NCBI RefSeq assembly: GCF_020180945.1
Contig: NZ_JAIPUL010000002.1
Coordinates: 248,001 to 312,000 of the forward strand
Source: Lacticaseibacillus kribbianus
GTDB taxonomy: Bacteria; Bacillota; Bacilli; Lactobacillales; Lactobacillaceae
Direction: 5' to 3'
DNA: 64,000 nucleotides
Both the position numbers and the translations under genes were made by a program. Positions 16,928 to 26,589 of the stretch are shown piece by piece; position 1 is the first letter of the stretch; each line of letters begins with the position of its first letter. The notes beneath the pieces are model-generated. The model saw only the letters and a list, made by a program, of their open reading frames with translations, searched no databases and was not told the DNA's origin.

Positions 16928-16960
16928 AAAAAAGCCTCAGCTGATGCTGAGGCTTTTTTG
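16928..16960. terminator. Bidirectional terminator
   Basis: AAAAAAGCCTCAG and CTGAGGCTTTTTT flank a 6-base loop, giving T tracts on both strands between the convergent signal peptidase and aldo-keto reductase genes. Confidence 0.95.
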
Positions 16961-16970
16961 ATGCACGGAA

Positions 16971-17888
16971 TCACGGCAGGTCGTTGCCGGCCGCGAAGTA
17001 CAGGTCGTACCACTCCTGCGCCTTGAGCCGGATGTTGCCGGCCTCGGCGATTTCCTGGATGCGGTGCGCGTTGGTGGTGCCCGCGATCACCTGGGTGCCC
17101 GGGACCCGGATCAGCCAGGCGGAGGCAATCGCGTTCTTGTTGGTGTGGTAGGCGTCGGCGAGCTCCTGCAGCTTGGCGTTGAGCTTCGGGAACTTCGGGG
17201 AGTCGATGAAGACGCCCTCGAAGAACCCGTACTGGTAAGGGCTCCAGGCCTGAATCGTCATGTGGTGCAGGCGGCTGTACTCGAGGATGCCGCCGTCGTG
17301 GTCGACGGAGCGGTCGTCGGTCATGTTGACGTGGATGCCCGAGTCGATCATGCCGGTGTGCATCAGGGAGAACTGGAGCTGGTTGGCCACCAGAGGCTGG
17401 CTGACGGCCGACTTCAGCAGCTCGATCTGCGTCGGGTTGCAGTTGGACACGCCGAAACTGCGGACCTTGCCGCTGTTGTGCAGCTCGTCGAAGGCGGACG
17501 CAACCTCTTCGGGTTCGAACAGGGCGTCTGGCCGGTGCAGCAGCAGCACGTCGAGGTAGTCGACGCCCAGGCGCTTCAGGCTGCCGTCGACCGCCTCGAT
17601 GATGTGGTCGTGGGACCAGTCGTAACGCTTTCCGGACACGATGCCGGCCTTGCTTTGGACGATGATGTCCTCGCGGCTGAAGTTGGCGTTCTTCAGCGCC
17701 TGGCCGAACAGGGTCTCGGCCTTGCCGCCGTCGTAGATGTCGGCGTTGTCAAAAAAGTTGACGCCGGCATCGTGCGCCGCTTCCAGCAGGTTGGTGGCGC
17801 CGGCCAAGTCGAGGCCGGTGATGCGCATCACGCCAAGGGCGATGGCGGATGCCTTCAGGCCGCTTTGGCCCAGGTCGATCATTTTCAT
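16971..17888 (-). CDS. Aldo/keto reductase (YdhF-like)
   Basis: A 305-aa TIM-barrel NADPH oxidoreductase. The catalytic tetrad is visible: Asp47 and Tyr52 (FFDNADIYDGG), Lys80 (VQSKAG), His118 (LLLHRPD). The cofactor-binding end is near VIAGTTNAHRI. Members reduce small aldehydes and ketones. GAGGTGAT precedes the ATG. It is a single gene ending at a shared terminator. Confidence 0.93.
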   Translation of the reverse strand: MKMIDLGQSGLKASAIALGVMRITGLDLAGATNLLEAAHDAGVNFFDNADIYDGGKAETLFGQALKNANFSREDIIVQSKAGIVSGKRYDWSHDHIIEAVDGSLKRLGVDYLDVLLLHRPDALFEPEEVASAFDELHNSGKVRSFGVSNCNPTQIELLKSAVSQPLVANQLQFSLMHTGMIDSGIHVNMTDDRSVDHDGGILEYSRLHHMTIQAWSPYQYGFFEGVFIDSPKFPKLNAKLQELADAYHTNKNAIASAWLIRVPGTQVIAGTTNAHRIQEIAEAGNIRLKAQEWYDLYFAAGNDLP

Positions 17889-18040
17889 AAGTTATCACCT
17901 CGCGGCTAGTGTAGCACATCGTGAAAGCGGGTGCAAGCCCGCCGGCACCCGGGTTGCGTGGGGTCGGCCAGGCGGTTTTTTTCACTCACACTTGCGGGGG
18001 CGGTTGTGATACAGTGAGCGTCAGAAAGGGGGCGACCGAC

Positions 18041-19774
18041 ATGCCAGAACCGACCATTATGGAGATGTTTCGCTTCGTGTTCGGCACGGTCTTGAAGCAA
18101 AAGGGGCTCTTGGTCTTGAACGTGGCGGCCCTGAGCCTGACCACGGTGCTGGGGTTCGTCGTGCCTCAGATCACCCAGTACATCATCGACACGGTGATCC
18201 CGCAGCGAAGCGACACGCTGTTAATCGCCGCGATTGCCGCGCTGCTGGCGACGGCGGCGGTGCTTGCGGTGCTGAACTTCCTGTCGACCTACTACATGAG
18301 CGTGATGAGCCAAGACGCCATCACCGGGCTGCGCAACGACTTGTACGCGCGGATTTTGCGCCAGGACACCGCTTTTTTCGAGGCCAGCAAAACCGGGGAT
18401 CTGATGACGCGCCTGACGTCCGACGTCAATAACCTGCAGAGCCTGATCTCCGCGAACATGCTCAACGTGGTGGGCTCGGTGTTCACCTTCTGCGGGGTGC
18501 TGGCGCTGCTGTTTTGGATCAACTGGCAGATGGCCCTGGCCGTTTCCCTGACGTTTCCCCTGATCTACGCGATCCAGCGGGTGTTTCGCCGCCGCATCCA
18601 CCGCGCGTTCCGCCGCGCCCGGGCGAGTCAGGCACAGATGTCCAACCGCATGCAGCAGACGCTGACCCAGATCGATCTGATCAAAAGCTACACCGCGGAG
18701 CCTTGGGAGACCGCGCGCTTCAACGCAATCGCCGCGACCAACCGGGACAACATGGTCGACGCCGGGCGCAACCAGGCGCTGTTCAACCCGCTTGTCGACA
18801 CGGTCAACTACCTCGGCACGGCGATCGTGCTGTTCTTGGGCGCCCACTTCATCATCCAAGGCACGCTTTCTGTCGGCCAGCTGGTCGCCTACCTGTCGTA
18901 CGTCGGCATGGTCCAAAATCCGATTCGCACCCTGGCGCGCCTGCTCAACCAGCTGCAACAGGCGCTGGTGTCTTACGGGCGCATCAGGGCGGTGTCGGCA
19001 CTCGCCCCAAGCGTCGTCGATCAGCCCGGCGCCGGGGCGTTCCCCAAGCTGCAAGAGGGGATCCACCTCGACCAGGCCAGCTTCAAATACGGCCACGCCC
19101 AGATCCTGCGCGGGGTGAGCTTCGACATCCCCGCCGGCAAGACCACGGCGCTGGTCGGGCGCTCCGGGGCGGGCAAAACCACCATTACGCGGGTCCTGAC
19201 GCGCCTGTACGACCTGAACGGCGGCAGCATCCGCTTCGACGCCACCGACCAGCGCGCGATTCGCCTGCGCGACTTGCGCCAGCACATCGCCGTGGTCAGC
19301 CAAGACATTGCCATCCTGGACGGGACCGTGCGCGACAACATCGTGTACGGGCGCCCCGGCGCGACCGATGAAGACGTCTGGCGGGTGCTTGAGCTCGCGG
19401 ATCTGGCCGCGTATATCCGCACGCTTTCGGCGCAGCTCGACACGCCGGTCGGCGAGCGCGGGGTGCGCCTGTCGGGCGGGCAAAAACAGCGGCTGGCGAT
19501 CGCCCGCGCCCTTTTGAAGGACGCCCCGATCATCATCCTGGACGAGGCGACGGCCAACCTGGACAACGAATCGGAAAAGGCCATCCAGCAGGCCCTGGCC
19601 CACCTTTTGGCGGACCGCACGGCGCTGGTGATCGCCCATCGCCTCTCCACGGTGCACAACGCCGATCAGATCGTGGTGCTAGACGCCGGCGCGGTGGTGG
19701 AGGTCGGCACCCACGCCGCGCTTTTGGCCCGCGGTGGGGCGTACGCTGCCCTGTACCAGGCGCAATTCGCCTGA
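18041..19774 (+). CDS. ABC exporter half-transporter (permease-ATPase fusion)
   Basis: A 577-aa protein. Residues ~1-320 are six membrane helices with type IV exporter features (LDTVIPQ-like entry, TGDLMTRLTSDVNNLQ loop). Residues ~340-577 are the ATPase with Walker A (VGRSGAGKTT near 371), signature LSGGQKQRLAIARALL, Walker B IIILDEATANLD and the H-loop AHRLST. It should work as a homodimer; substrates are typically lipids, peptides or drugs. AAAGGGGG stands before the ATG at 18041. An earlier in-frame start would add 40 non-homologous residues. Confidence 0.92.
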   Translation: MPEPTIMEMFRFVFGTVLKQKGLLVLNVAALSLTTVLGFVVPQITQYIIDTVIPQRSDTLLIAAIAALLATAAVLAVLNFLSTYYMSVMSQDAITGLRNDLYARILRQDTAFFEASKTGDLMTRLTSDVNNLQSLISANMLNVVGSVFTFCGVLALLFWINWQMALAVSLTFPLIYAIQRVFRRRIHRAFRRARASQAQMSNRMQQTLTQIDLIKSYTAEPWETARFNAIAATNRDNMVDAGRNQALFNPLVDTVNYLGTAIVLFLGAHFIIQGTLSVGQLVAYLSYVGMVQNPIRTLARLLNQLQQALVSYGRIRAVSALAPSVVDQPGAGAFPKLQEGIHLDQASFKYGHAQILRGVSFDIPAGKTTALVGRSGAGKTTITRVLTRLYDLNGGSIRFDATDQRAIRLRDLRQHIAVVSQDIAILDGTVRDNIVYGRPGATDEDVWRVLELADLAAYIRTLSAQLDTPVGERGVRLSGGQKQRLAIARALLKDAPIIILDEATANLDNESEKAIQQALAHLLADRTALVIAHRLSTVHNADQIVVLDAGAVVEVGTHAALLARGGAYAALYQAQFA

Positions 19775-19830
19775 TCGGGCCGGCTGGTGAAACACGTGGT
19801 AAAATGGGGGTAACAGACAGGAGGGGCATT

Positions 19831-21360
19831 ATGGCAGCGACTGAGCAGGGCTTTGTGGTGATTGGCGCCCAAAGCGTACTTTTTAGCATCACCAACCTTC
19901 GCACGATGGCCACCATCGAGCGCGGGCAGTACCCGGTGGCGATCGGGGAGGACATCTTCGCGACGCACCAGATCGAACCGGACACGGTCGACGCCCTGGT
20001 GGCGGCGCTGGCGGCCATCGCGCGGGTGTTTGCCGACTACGGCATCACCAAGCTTTCCGTGGTGGGCTCACACAGCTTCTACGAGGCGCACAACGCGCAG
20101 TTCGTGCGCGACCAGATCCTGAGCCGCACCGGCTGGCAGCTGCAGCCGTTGACGCTGTCGCAGGAGTCCTTCTACCGCACCCAGGCGGTGCTCGCGAAGT
20201 TCCCGAACTTCGAGGCGGTGACGGAGCAGGGGACCCTGCTCATCGACATCTCCAGCGGCTCGGTTGAGCTGACCGCCTTCAACCACGGCGAGTTCGGCTT
20301 CTCGCGCAACCTGTCGATCGGACCGCTGCGCGTGTTCGAGGTGATGAGCGACCTGCAGCGCAGCGTGCCCAATTACGTGGCGGTGATGCGCGACTACATC
20401 GATTCTCGCCTGGTCGACTTCATGCGCCTGTTGCCCAAGGACATCCACTACCCGAACCTGGTGCTGATGGGCAGCTCGCTGTCGTTGTTCGAGACCCTGA
20501 TTCCCACCGGCGACATGACGGTGGAGACGGACTCAGACGGGCTGGCCTTGATCTACCACGAGGTCACGCATGCCTCCGACCAGTACTTGAGCGACCAGTA
20601 CGACCTGACGCCGACGCAGACGGCGCAGGTGCTGCCGACGGTGCTTTTGGTCTACCGGCTGGTGCAGGTGCTCAAGTCGTCTCGGCTTTGGATCTCCAAC
20701 CTCAAGCTGATCGACGGGCTGGAGATCAACACCGCCGTGGCCGTGAACAGCCCGGCGGTGACCATCGACCCGACCAAGGAGATCCTGATCTCGGCCCAAA
20801 ACCTCGCGGACCGCTACCAGGTCGACGCCAAGCACCGCGACGCGACCGTGACCTTTGCGCTGCAGCTGTTCGACCGCCTGCGCCGGCTGCACGGGCTGGG
20901 GCGGCGCGAGCGGCTGCTGCTTGAGATCGCCGCGACGGTCAACGACATCGGCAGCTACGTCGACACCCACAAGCACTACGAGCACTCCGATTACATCATT
21001 CAGGCCTCCGAGCTGATGGGGCTGACCGCCGCCGAGCAGCGGATGGTCGCGACCATCGCCCGCTACCACTCCAGCGACACGCCGCAGACCGACCTGTCGG
21101 ACCTGCGCGAGCTCAACTCCAGGCGCCGGCTGGTGATCGCCAAGCTCTCGGCGCTGTTGCGGGTGGCGGATTCTTTGGACGCCTCGCGCCAGCAGAAAAT
21201 CGAGAAGATCCGTGTCTCGGTGCAGCCAACGCGCGTGCTGCTGTCCGCGACGGCCAAGGACGACGTGGCGCTTGAGAAGTGGACGCTGCGGCGCAAGGGC
21301 CAGTTTTTCGCCGCGGTGTTCGGGCTGCCGATTGAACTCAAAGGAAGGACGCGTGTCTGA
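19831..21360 (+). CDS. ppx: Ppx/GppA phosphatase with HD-like C-terminal domain
   Basis: A 509-aa protein. The N-terminal half has the ASKHA-type fold of exopolyphosphatases (GTLLIDISSGSVELTAF as phosphate-binding loop). The C-terminal half resembles an HD domain (AATVNDIGSYVDTHKHYEHSDY, ATIARYHSS). It would remove phosphate from polyphosphate ends or from pppGpp. It is the first gene of the polyphosphate operon and its TGA overlaps the ppk start (TGATG). The ATG at 19831 has AGGAGG 6 bases before it. The first Asp-rich motif is divergent, so activity may differ from the second Ppx. Confidence 0.88.
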   Translation: MAATEQGFVVIGAQSVLFSITNLRTMATIERGQYPVAIGEDIFATHQIEPDTVDALVAALAAIARVFADYGITKLSVVGSHSFYEAHNAQFVRDQILSRTGWQLQPLTLSQESFYRTQAVLAKFPNFEAVTEQGTLLIDISSGSVELTAFNHGEFGFSRNLSIGPLRVFEVMSDLQRSVPNYVAVMRDYIDSRLVDFMRLLPKDIHYPNLVLMGSSLSLFETLIPTGDMTVETDSDGLALIYHEVTHASDQYLSDQYDLTPTQTAQVLPTVLLVYRLVQVLKSSRLWISNLKLIDGLEINTAVAVNSPAVTIDPTKEILISAQNLADRYQVDAKHRDATVTFALQLFDRLRRLHGLGRRERLLLEIAATVNDIGSYVDTHKHYEHSDYIIQASELMGLTAAEQRMVATIARYHSSDTPQTDLSDLRELNSRRRLVIAKLSALLRVADSLDASRQQKIEKIRVSVQPTRVLLSATAKDDVALEKWTLRRKGQFFAAVFGLPIELKGRTRV

Positions 21361-23534
21361 TGGCAAAACAAGACAATTACACCGACCCTAAGTACTACAC
21401 CAACCGGGAACTGTCCTGGCTGGCCTTCAACGACCGGGTGCTCGAGGAGGCGCGCGACCACAACAACCCGCTGCTCGAGCGCGTCCGCTTCCTCGGCATC
21501 ACCCAAAGCAATCTGGACGAGTTCTTCAACGTCCGCGTCGCCTCGCTGCGCAAGATGGTCGCCGTCGCCTACAACACGCCGGACGCCGCGGGGATGACCC
21601 CGGCGACGCAGCTGCAGCACATCGCCAAGGCCGCCCACGCGATGGTGGAAAAGCAGTACACCACCTGGTCGCGCTCGCTGGTGCCAAAGCTTGCGGAGCT
21701 GGACATCCGGCTCAAGGACTTCTCCGACCTCAGCGCCAAGCAGCACGAGTTCGTCTCCGAGTACTTCCACCAGGAGCTCTACCCGGTGCTGACCCCGATG
21801 GGCGTGGACCCGACGCGGCCGTTTCCCTTCCTGGCCAACAACTCGCTGAACCTGGCGATTCGCCTGCAGCGCCCGGACGCCGAGGCCGACAAGGCGCGCG
21901 GCTTTGCCACCGTGCAGGTCCCGGACGTCTTCCCACGGGTGCTGCGCCTGCCGGACGCGCCCAACGACTTCATTTTGCTTGAAAACGTGGTGCAGGCGTA
22001 CGTCGGCGAGCTGTTCGTCGGCGCGACCGTGCAGGAAACCGCGGTCTTTCGCGTCACCCGCGACATGGACCTCGACGTCGCCGAGGAGGACGCGTCGGAC
22101 CTGATGAAGGAGATCCAGTCGCAGCTCAAGAAGCGCCAGCGCGGCAAGGTGATGCGTCTGGAAATCGACGCGGGGATGAGCAAGTACCTGCGCAAGCACC
22201 TGGAAAAGGGCCTGGACGTCCGCAACGCCGCCGACGTCTACGAGATCAAGGGCCCGATCGACCTGAACGTGATGAGCAAGCTGGTCAAGGGCGTCCACGG
22301 CCACGCCGACCTGCTGTACGCGCCGTTCACGCCCTACGTGGACTCGCGGCTGATCGAGGGCAACATTTTCGAGGCGATCGCCCAGCACGACATCTTGGTC
22401 CAGCACCCGTACGACGCCTTCACGCCGGTGGTCGAGTTCATCCACCAGGCGGCGACGGACGCGCAGGTGCTGGCGGTCAAGATGACGCTCTACCGCGTGT
22501 CGTCCAAGTCGCCGATCATCCGCTACCTCAAGCAGGCGGCGGAAAACGGCAAGCAGGTCACCGTCCTGGTCGAGCTCAAGGCGCGCTTCGATGAGGAGAA
22601 CAACGTGCACTGGGCCCAGGAGCTCGAGCGCGCCGGCTGCCACGTGATCTACGGGCTGGTCGGCCTCAAGACCCACAGCAAGCTGGCGCTGGTGGTGCGC
22701 CGCGAGGAAACCGGCATCCGCCGCTACATGCACATGGCGACCGGCAACTACAACGACGTGACGGCCAACGTCTACACCGACCTCGGCCTGTTCACGGCCA
22801 ACGCCGAGATGGGCGCCGACGCCTCGAACATTTTCAACATGCTGTCGGGCTTCTCCGAGCCCGCCTACTTCAACAAGCTGGTGATCGCGCCGCTGGGCAT
22901 CCGCGACTTCCTCTACGAGCGCATCGAAGAGGAGATCCAAAACGCCAAGGCCGGCCGCCGCGCGCTGATCCGCATGAAGATGAACTCGCTGTCGGACGCC
23001 GGCATGATCGCGGCCCTGTACCGCGCCGCGGCCGCCGGGGTCAAGATCGAGCTGATCGTGCGCGGCATCACCAACCTCAAAGTCGGCATTCCCGGGGTGT
23101 CTGAGAACATCGAGGTCCACTCGATCGTCGGGCGCTACCTCGAGCACTCGCGCATCTACTACTTCTACGCGGGCGGCGAGGAGCACCTCTACCTGAGCTC
23201 CGCCGACCTGATGAAGCGCAACCTGTCGCGGCGCGTCGAGCTGCTGTTCCCGATCCTGCAGCCGGACATCCACGCGCGCGTCTGCGGCATTTTCGACACG
23301 CTGTGGGGCGACAACGTCAAGACCCGCGTGCTGATGCCGGACGACTCGTGGGAGCGCATCGACCTGCGCGGCCAGACCAAGCAGAACGCCCAGGCGACCT
23401 TCATGGCGGAAGCGGCGGCCAAGACCGTGCGCGACGCCAAGCAGGAAGACGCTGTGGTCGCGGAGGGCGACGTGCAAAACACGCGGCGCTTCACCCCGAT
23501 GCAGGCGCCGGAATCTGAGGAGGAAGACGAATGA
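21360..23534 (+). CDS. ppk: Polyphosphate kinase 1
   Basis: A 724-aa enzyme of normal PPK1 length, starting with the family signature YYTNRELSWLAFNDRVLEEA. The phosphorylated histidine is near residue 439 (KTHSKLALVVRRE); a second conserved His lies in HMATGNYND. It polymerises the gamma phosphate of ATP into polyphosphate, reversibly. It sits between two Ppx genes with overlaps at both ends (TGATG and ATGA), so synthesis and degradation are made from one transcript. The last ~30 residues are acidic. Confidence 0.97.
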   Translation: MAKQDNYTDPKYYTNRELSWLAFNDRVLEEARDHNNPLLERVRFLGITQSNLDEFFNVRVASLRKMVAVAYNTPDAAGMTPATQLQHIAKAAHAMVEKQYTTWSRSLVPKLAELDIRLKDFSDLSAKQHEFVSEYFHQELYPVLTPMGVDPTRPFPFLANNSLNLAIRLQRPDAEADKARGFATVQVPDVFPRVLRLPDAPNDFILLENVVQAYVGELFVGATVQETAVFRVTRDMDLDVAEEDASDLMKEIQSQLKKRQRGKVMRLEIDAGMSKYLRKHLEKGLDVRNAADVYEIKGPIDLNVMSKLVKGVHGHADLLYAPFTPYVDSRLIEGNIFEAIAQHDILVQHPYDAFTPVVEFIHQAATDAQVLAVKMTLYRVSSKSPIIRYLKQAAENGKQVTVLVELKARFDEENNVHWAQELERAGCHVIYGLVGLKTHSKLALVVRREETGIRRYMHMATGNYNDVTANVYTDLGLFTANAEMGADASNIFNMLSGFSEPAYFNKLVIAPLGIRDFLYERIEEEIQNAKAGRRALIRMKMNSLSDAGMIAALYRAAAAGVKIELIVRGITNLKVGIPGVSENIEVHSIVGRYLEHSRIYYFYAGGEEHLYLSSADLMKRNLSRRVELLFPILQPDIHARVCGIFDTLWGDNVKTRVLMPDDSWERIDLRGQTKQNAQATFMAEAAAKTVRDAKQEDAVVAEGDVQNTRRFTPMQAPESEEEDE

Positions 23535-24460
23535 GCCATTACGGTGTGATCGACCTGGGGTCCAACTCGGCGCGGCTGAGCGTCTGGGCCCTGGACGCGG
23601 ACGGCGCCCCGCGCCAGGTCCTGAAGCTTAAGGAGATGGTGCGCCTCTCCGAGGACATGGGGTCGACCAAGACGCTGCAGCCGGCGGCGATTGCCCGCAC
23701 GCTGGTCGCCCTCAAGAAGTTCGTCGCGGCCGCCGCGGCGTATTCCGACCTGACGCTTGAGGCCTTTGCCACCGCGGCGACGCGCCAGGCGGTGAACCAA
23801 AAGGACTTTCTGCGCCAGGTCAAGCAGGCGTGCGGCCTGACCATCACGGTGATCCCCGGCACCCGCGAGGCGGAGCTGGACTACCTCGGCGTGATCAACA
23901 CGCTGCCGATCCAAAACGCGCTGATCATGGACACCGGCGGCGCCTCCACGGAGCTGATTCTGGTCCAAAACCGCAAGCTGCAGCACCGCATCTCGCTGCC
24001 GGTCGGCTCCGTGAACCTGACGGAGCGCTACCTGAACCACAACCTGATCTCGGCCGCCGAGCTGTTCGCGTTGATCTCCGAGTTCAACCGCGTGCTCAAC
24101 TCGATCTGGTGGCTGCGAAAGGCCCTGAACCTGCCGATCGTCGCGCTGGGCGGCTCCAACCGCACCCTGGCCAAGATCCAGCGGCGCAAGGAGCAGGCGG
24201 TGAACTTCGAGGACATCCACGGCTACCGCATGGCGACCACCGCCGCCAACACCATTTTCGAGGACGTCTTGACCAAGGACCTCGAGGGGCGCAAGGCGAT
24301 TCCGGGCCTGGCCAAGGAGCGCGCCGACATCATCGTCGGCGGCCTGATCCCGGTGATCACCATGATCCGCTACCTGGACTCCGACCGCCTGACCTTTTCC
24401 CAAAACGGGCTGCGCGAAGGCGCCTTGTACGCCTACCTCAACGCCCACGAGCAGGGCTAG
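23531..24460 (+). CDS. ppx: Exopolyphosphatase (Ppx/GppA core)
   Basis: A 309-aa short-form Ppx with clear motifs: VIDLGSNSARLSVW at the N-terminus, TREAELDYLGVIN, and IMDTGGASTELILV as phosphate loop, then PVGSVNLTERYL. It lacks the HD-like C-terminal half of the upstream paralogue. It releases phosphate from polyphosphate chain ends. Its ATG overlaps the ppk stop by four bases. Confidence 0.95.
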   Translation: MSHYGVIDLGSNSARLSVWALDADGAPRQVLKLKEMVRLSEDMGSTKTLQPAAIARTLVALKKFVAAAAAYSDLTLEAFATAATRQAVNQKDFLRQVKQACGLTITVIPGTREAELDYLGVINTLPIQNALIMDTGGASTELILVQNRKLQHRISLPVGSVNLTERYLNHNLISAAELFALISEFNRVLNSIWWLRKALNLPIVALGGSNRTLAKIQRRKEQAVNFEDIHGYRMATTAANTIFEDVLTKDLEGRKAIPGLAKERADIIVGGLIPVITMIRYLDSDRLTFSQNGLREGALYAYLNAHEQG

Positions 24461-24555
24461 AATCGAGAAGTTTTGGTTAAGTCAGGCTGTAACGGCGGCC
24501 GGACGGCGCGCGGTCTGCTACACTGGGCTAAACACCTACGAATGGAGCGTTCAGC

Positions 24556-25536
24556 ATGAAAAAATGGCTTATGACCCTGACGGCGGCAGCCGCCCTCGCC
24601 ACCGCGGCGGTGGCAGTTGCCAAGCCGGTCCGCGCGGCCGAGACCTTTGAGCCGGTGGCCACCCTCGGCACCAGCCTGACAACCGACCAGAAGAACGGGA
24701 CGCTCAGCACCTTGAAGGGCGCCGCCGGCCTCGACACGGTCGGTGAGCTGACCGTGACCGGCGACACCCTGGTCAAGTACCTGAACCCGTCCGGCGCAAG
24801 CTTCACCAGCGCAAGCGGCGTCTGGTCCAGTGCGCTGGTCCAAAAGACCAGCGACGGCGGCATCAACGTGAAAATCGTGCCGTACAACAACGTCAACAAC
24901 ATCACGACGATCACCGCCGACCAGTACCGCAACGCCGCCTTGACCGCTGGCGTGACCAACGCGAACCTGTACATCACAAGCGCCGTCAAGATCGACGGCT
25001 CCGGCGCCCTGGCCGGTGTGTACGCGGCCTTCGCGCAAAACGGCCAGAGCCTGTCTGCCAGCCAGATCGACGCGGCCCAAAGCGAGGTCAACACGCTGTC
25101 CGGCATCACCGCCGAGAACAAGGACAAGTCGGGCTACTCCGACAAGCAGCTCAACAACGCCGTCGCCGGCATGAAGAAGACCATGGCGACCCAAAGCAAC
25201 AGCGGCGAGCAGACCCTGTCCCAAAACCAGATCGGCAACATCGTGGACTCGCAGCTCAAGCAGAACAACCTGACCACCATCATCAACAACAACCAGCGCA
25301 CCCAGATCATCAACCTGCTGGTGAAGATTCAGGACTCCGGCGCCCTGAAGTCCAGCGACTTCAAGGCCCAGGCCCAAAAGCTCGCGACCAGCATCCAAGA
25401 CAGCGCCAAGAGCCTGTTCTCCAAGCTCTCCAGCCTGAACACCGAGGAGAACCGCAACTTCCTCCAGAAGGTCTGGGACTCCATCGTCTCGTTCTTCAAG
25501 GCCATCGTCGACTGGGTCGGCGGGCTGTTCAACTAA
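24556..25536 (+). CDS. Secreted DUF1002 protein (YpuA-like)
   Basis: A 326-aa exported protein with a signal peptide (residues ~1-31, cleavage near RAAE) and the DUF1002 core (KNGTLSTLKG, VTGDTLVKYLNPSG, YNNVNNITTITADQYRNAALTAGV, ALAGVYAAF). The second half is Gln/Asn/Lys-rich and helical. The family is conserved in Firmicutes with no assigned function. GGAG stands 8 bases before the ATG; TGCTACACT 30 bases upstream is a likely extended -10. A strong terminator follows. Confidence 0.9.
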   Translation: MKKWLMTLTAAAALATAAVAVAKPVRAAETFEPVATLGTSLTTDQKNGTLSTLKGAAGLDTVGELTVTGDTLVKYLNPSGASFTSASGVWSSALVQKTSDGGINVKIVPYNNVNNITTITADQYRNAALTAGVTNANLYITSAVKIDGSGALAGVYAAFAQNGQSLSASQIDAAQSEVNTLSGITAENKDKSGYSDKQLNNAVAGMKKTMATQSNSGEQTLSQNQIGNIVDSQLKQNNLTTIINNNQRTQIINLLVKIQDSGALKSSDFKAQAQKLATSIQDSAKSLFSKLSSLNTEENRNFLQKVWDSIVSFFKAIVDWVGGLFN

Positions 25537-25548
25537 ACCAGTAAACCA

Positions 25549-25595
25549 GAATCGCCCCGGTACCGCAGATGCGGTACCGGGGCGATTCTTTTTTT
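25549..25595 (+). terminator. Terminator of the DUF1002 gene
   Basis: GAATCGCCCCGGTACCGC and GCGGTACCGGGGCGATTC form an 18-bp perfect stem with loop AGAT and a 7-T tail. Confidence 0.97.
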
Positions 25596-25605
25596 GGTTG
25601 ACTTG

Positions 25606-25719
25606 TTGCGCCGCCGCGCAGCGCCGGGACAGCCAGCTAAGGCCGAGAATCGGGGCAAAGTGCGCCCCAATCCTCGGCCTTACGCTAGCCGCCCGGCTAA
25701 GTTCGCGCGGCTCTGCCCT
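25606..25719. repeat. Family-1 hairpin repeat, cluster E (one copy)
   Basis: A single unit with outer helix GCCGCGC/GCGCGGC and central helix TAAGGCCGAGAATCGGGGC/GCCCCAATCCTCGGCCTTA. It abuts the stop codon of the RibD-like gene (stop at 25720-25722), so it would be its 3'-UTR. Confidence 0.88.
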
Positions 25720-26247
25720 CTAGTCTAACTTGTACGTCAGGGTCACGAACTGGTCGTGCTGCACGGCGTTGGTCAGGCGCAGCGGAACGTCCGCCAGGTT
25801 CGTGGAGACCAGGCTGATGCCGGAGCCCAAAAGCACCGGCGCGATGGTGATGATCAATTCATCGATCAGCTTCTCCTTCAGCAGGTCGGTGAAGATGTCG
25901 GCCCCGCCGACCAGCCAGATGTCCTTGCCCTTCTTGGCCTTGAGCTGCCGCACGAACTGCGGGATGTTGCCCGCAACCACAGAGGTCGGATCGTCGGTGT
26001 CGTGCAGCGTGGTGGAGAAGACGTAACTTTCCTTGTCTTGGTACGGGTAGACCCCGGCCAGGCGAAGCGCGCGCTGGTAGGTTTTGCGCCCCATCAGAAC
26101 GGTGTCGATCGTCTGGTAGAAGTCTTGGTAGGCTTGGTCGGCCGCGCTGGAGTTCAGCTTGCTCAGGAAGCTGGTGGAGCCGTCCTCCTCGGCGATGAAG
26201 CCGTCTAAGCTTTCAGATAAATACAGGATCACTTTGCGTTCTGTCAT
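25720..26247 (-). CDS. RibD C-terminal/dihydrofolate-reductase-fold protein
   Basis: A 175-aa reductase-fold protein: ILYLSESLDGFIAEEDGS at the N-terminus, TVLMGRKTYQ, DIWLVGGADIFTDLL and LIDELIITIAPVLLGSGI. This group (YwjB/YyaP-like) binds NADPH; substrates are mostly unknown and it is not the housekeeping DHFR. AGAGGGTGG precedes the ATG. The stop codon is followed directly by a family-1 repeat. Confidence 0.88.
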   Translation of the reverse strand: MTERKVILYLSESLDGFIAEEDGSTSFLSKLNSSAADQAYQDFYQTIDTVLMGRKTYQRALRLAGVYPYQDKESYVFSTTLHDTDDPTSVVAGNIPQFVRQLKAKKGKDIWLVGGADIFTDLLKEKLIDELIITIAPVLLGSGISLVSTNLADVPLRLTNAVQHDQFVTLTYKLD

Positions 26248-26346
26248 TCTGCCACCCTCTTTTCGTTGATACGTTCATTATATCACAAAAACGGGTGGAG
26301 AAAGCGCTTCATTTCGGCGCGGATGCGGTGGTGGACTGCGACCTAG

Positions 26347-26562
26347 TCACAGGTTGTCATCTTCAGGCAGGTGACTGTGGTCAATCAGCAGCCGACCGAT
26401 CAGCATGCAAGCGGTGACGATAACAAAGGAGCCCAAGGCGTATTTGCCTTCGGTAATCCCGGTCTTGTACATCACCCTGAGGTAGATTGGCGGGCTGAGG
26501 CTGATAAAGCCACCTAGCCAGACGACAAATGCCATGATTTTGCGTGCCTTCTTCTTCGTCAT
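26347..26562 (-). CDS. Small two-helix membrane protein, unknown
   Basis: A 71-aa protein with a basic N-terminus (MTKKKARK), a hydrophobic helix (IMAFVVWLGGFISL), a second helix (GSFVIVTACMLIGRLLI), and an acidic tail. No family recognised. GGGAGGGA stands just before the ATG. It is separated by only 27 bases from the upstream secreted-protein gene and shares its lower GC, so the two may be one transferred unit. The size would suit an immunity-type protein, but that is only a guess. Confidence 0.6.
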   Translation of the reverse strand: MTKKKARKIMAFVVWLGGFISLSPPIYLRVMYKTGITEGKYALGSFVIVTACMLIGRLLIDHSHLPEDDNL

Positions 26563-26589
26563 GCTTATCCCTCCCTAGTTGATTATTCG

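Noticed and set aside
21063-23477. 804-codon minus-strand frame opposite ppk
   Set aside because: It lies opposite a complete polyphosphate kinase and has a His/Arg/Val-rich composition typical of antisense frames in this GC-rich DNA.
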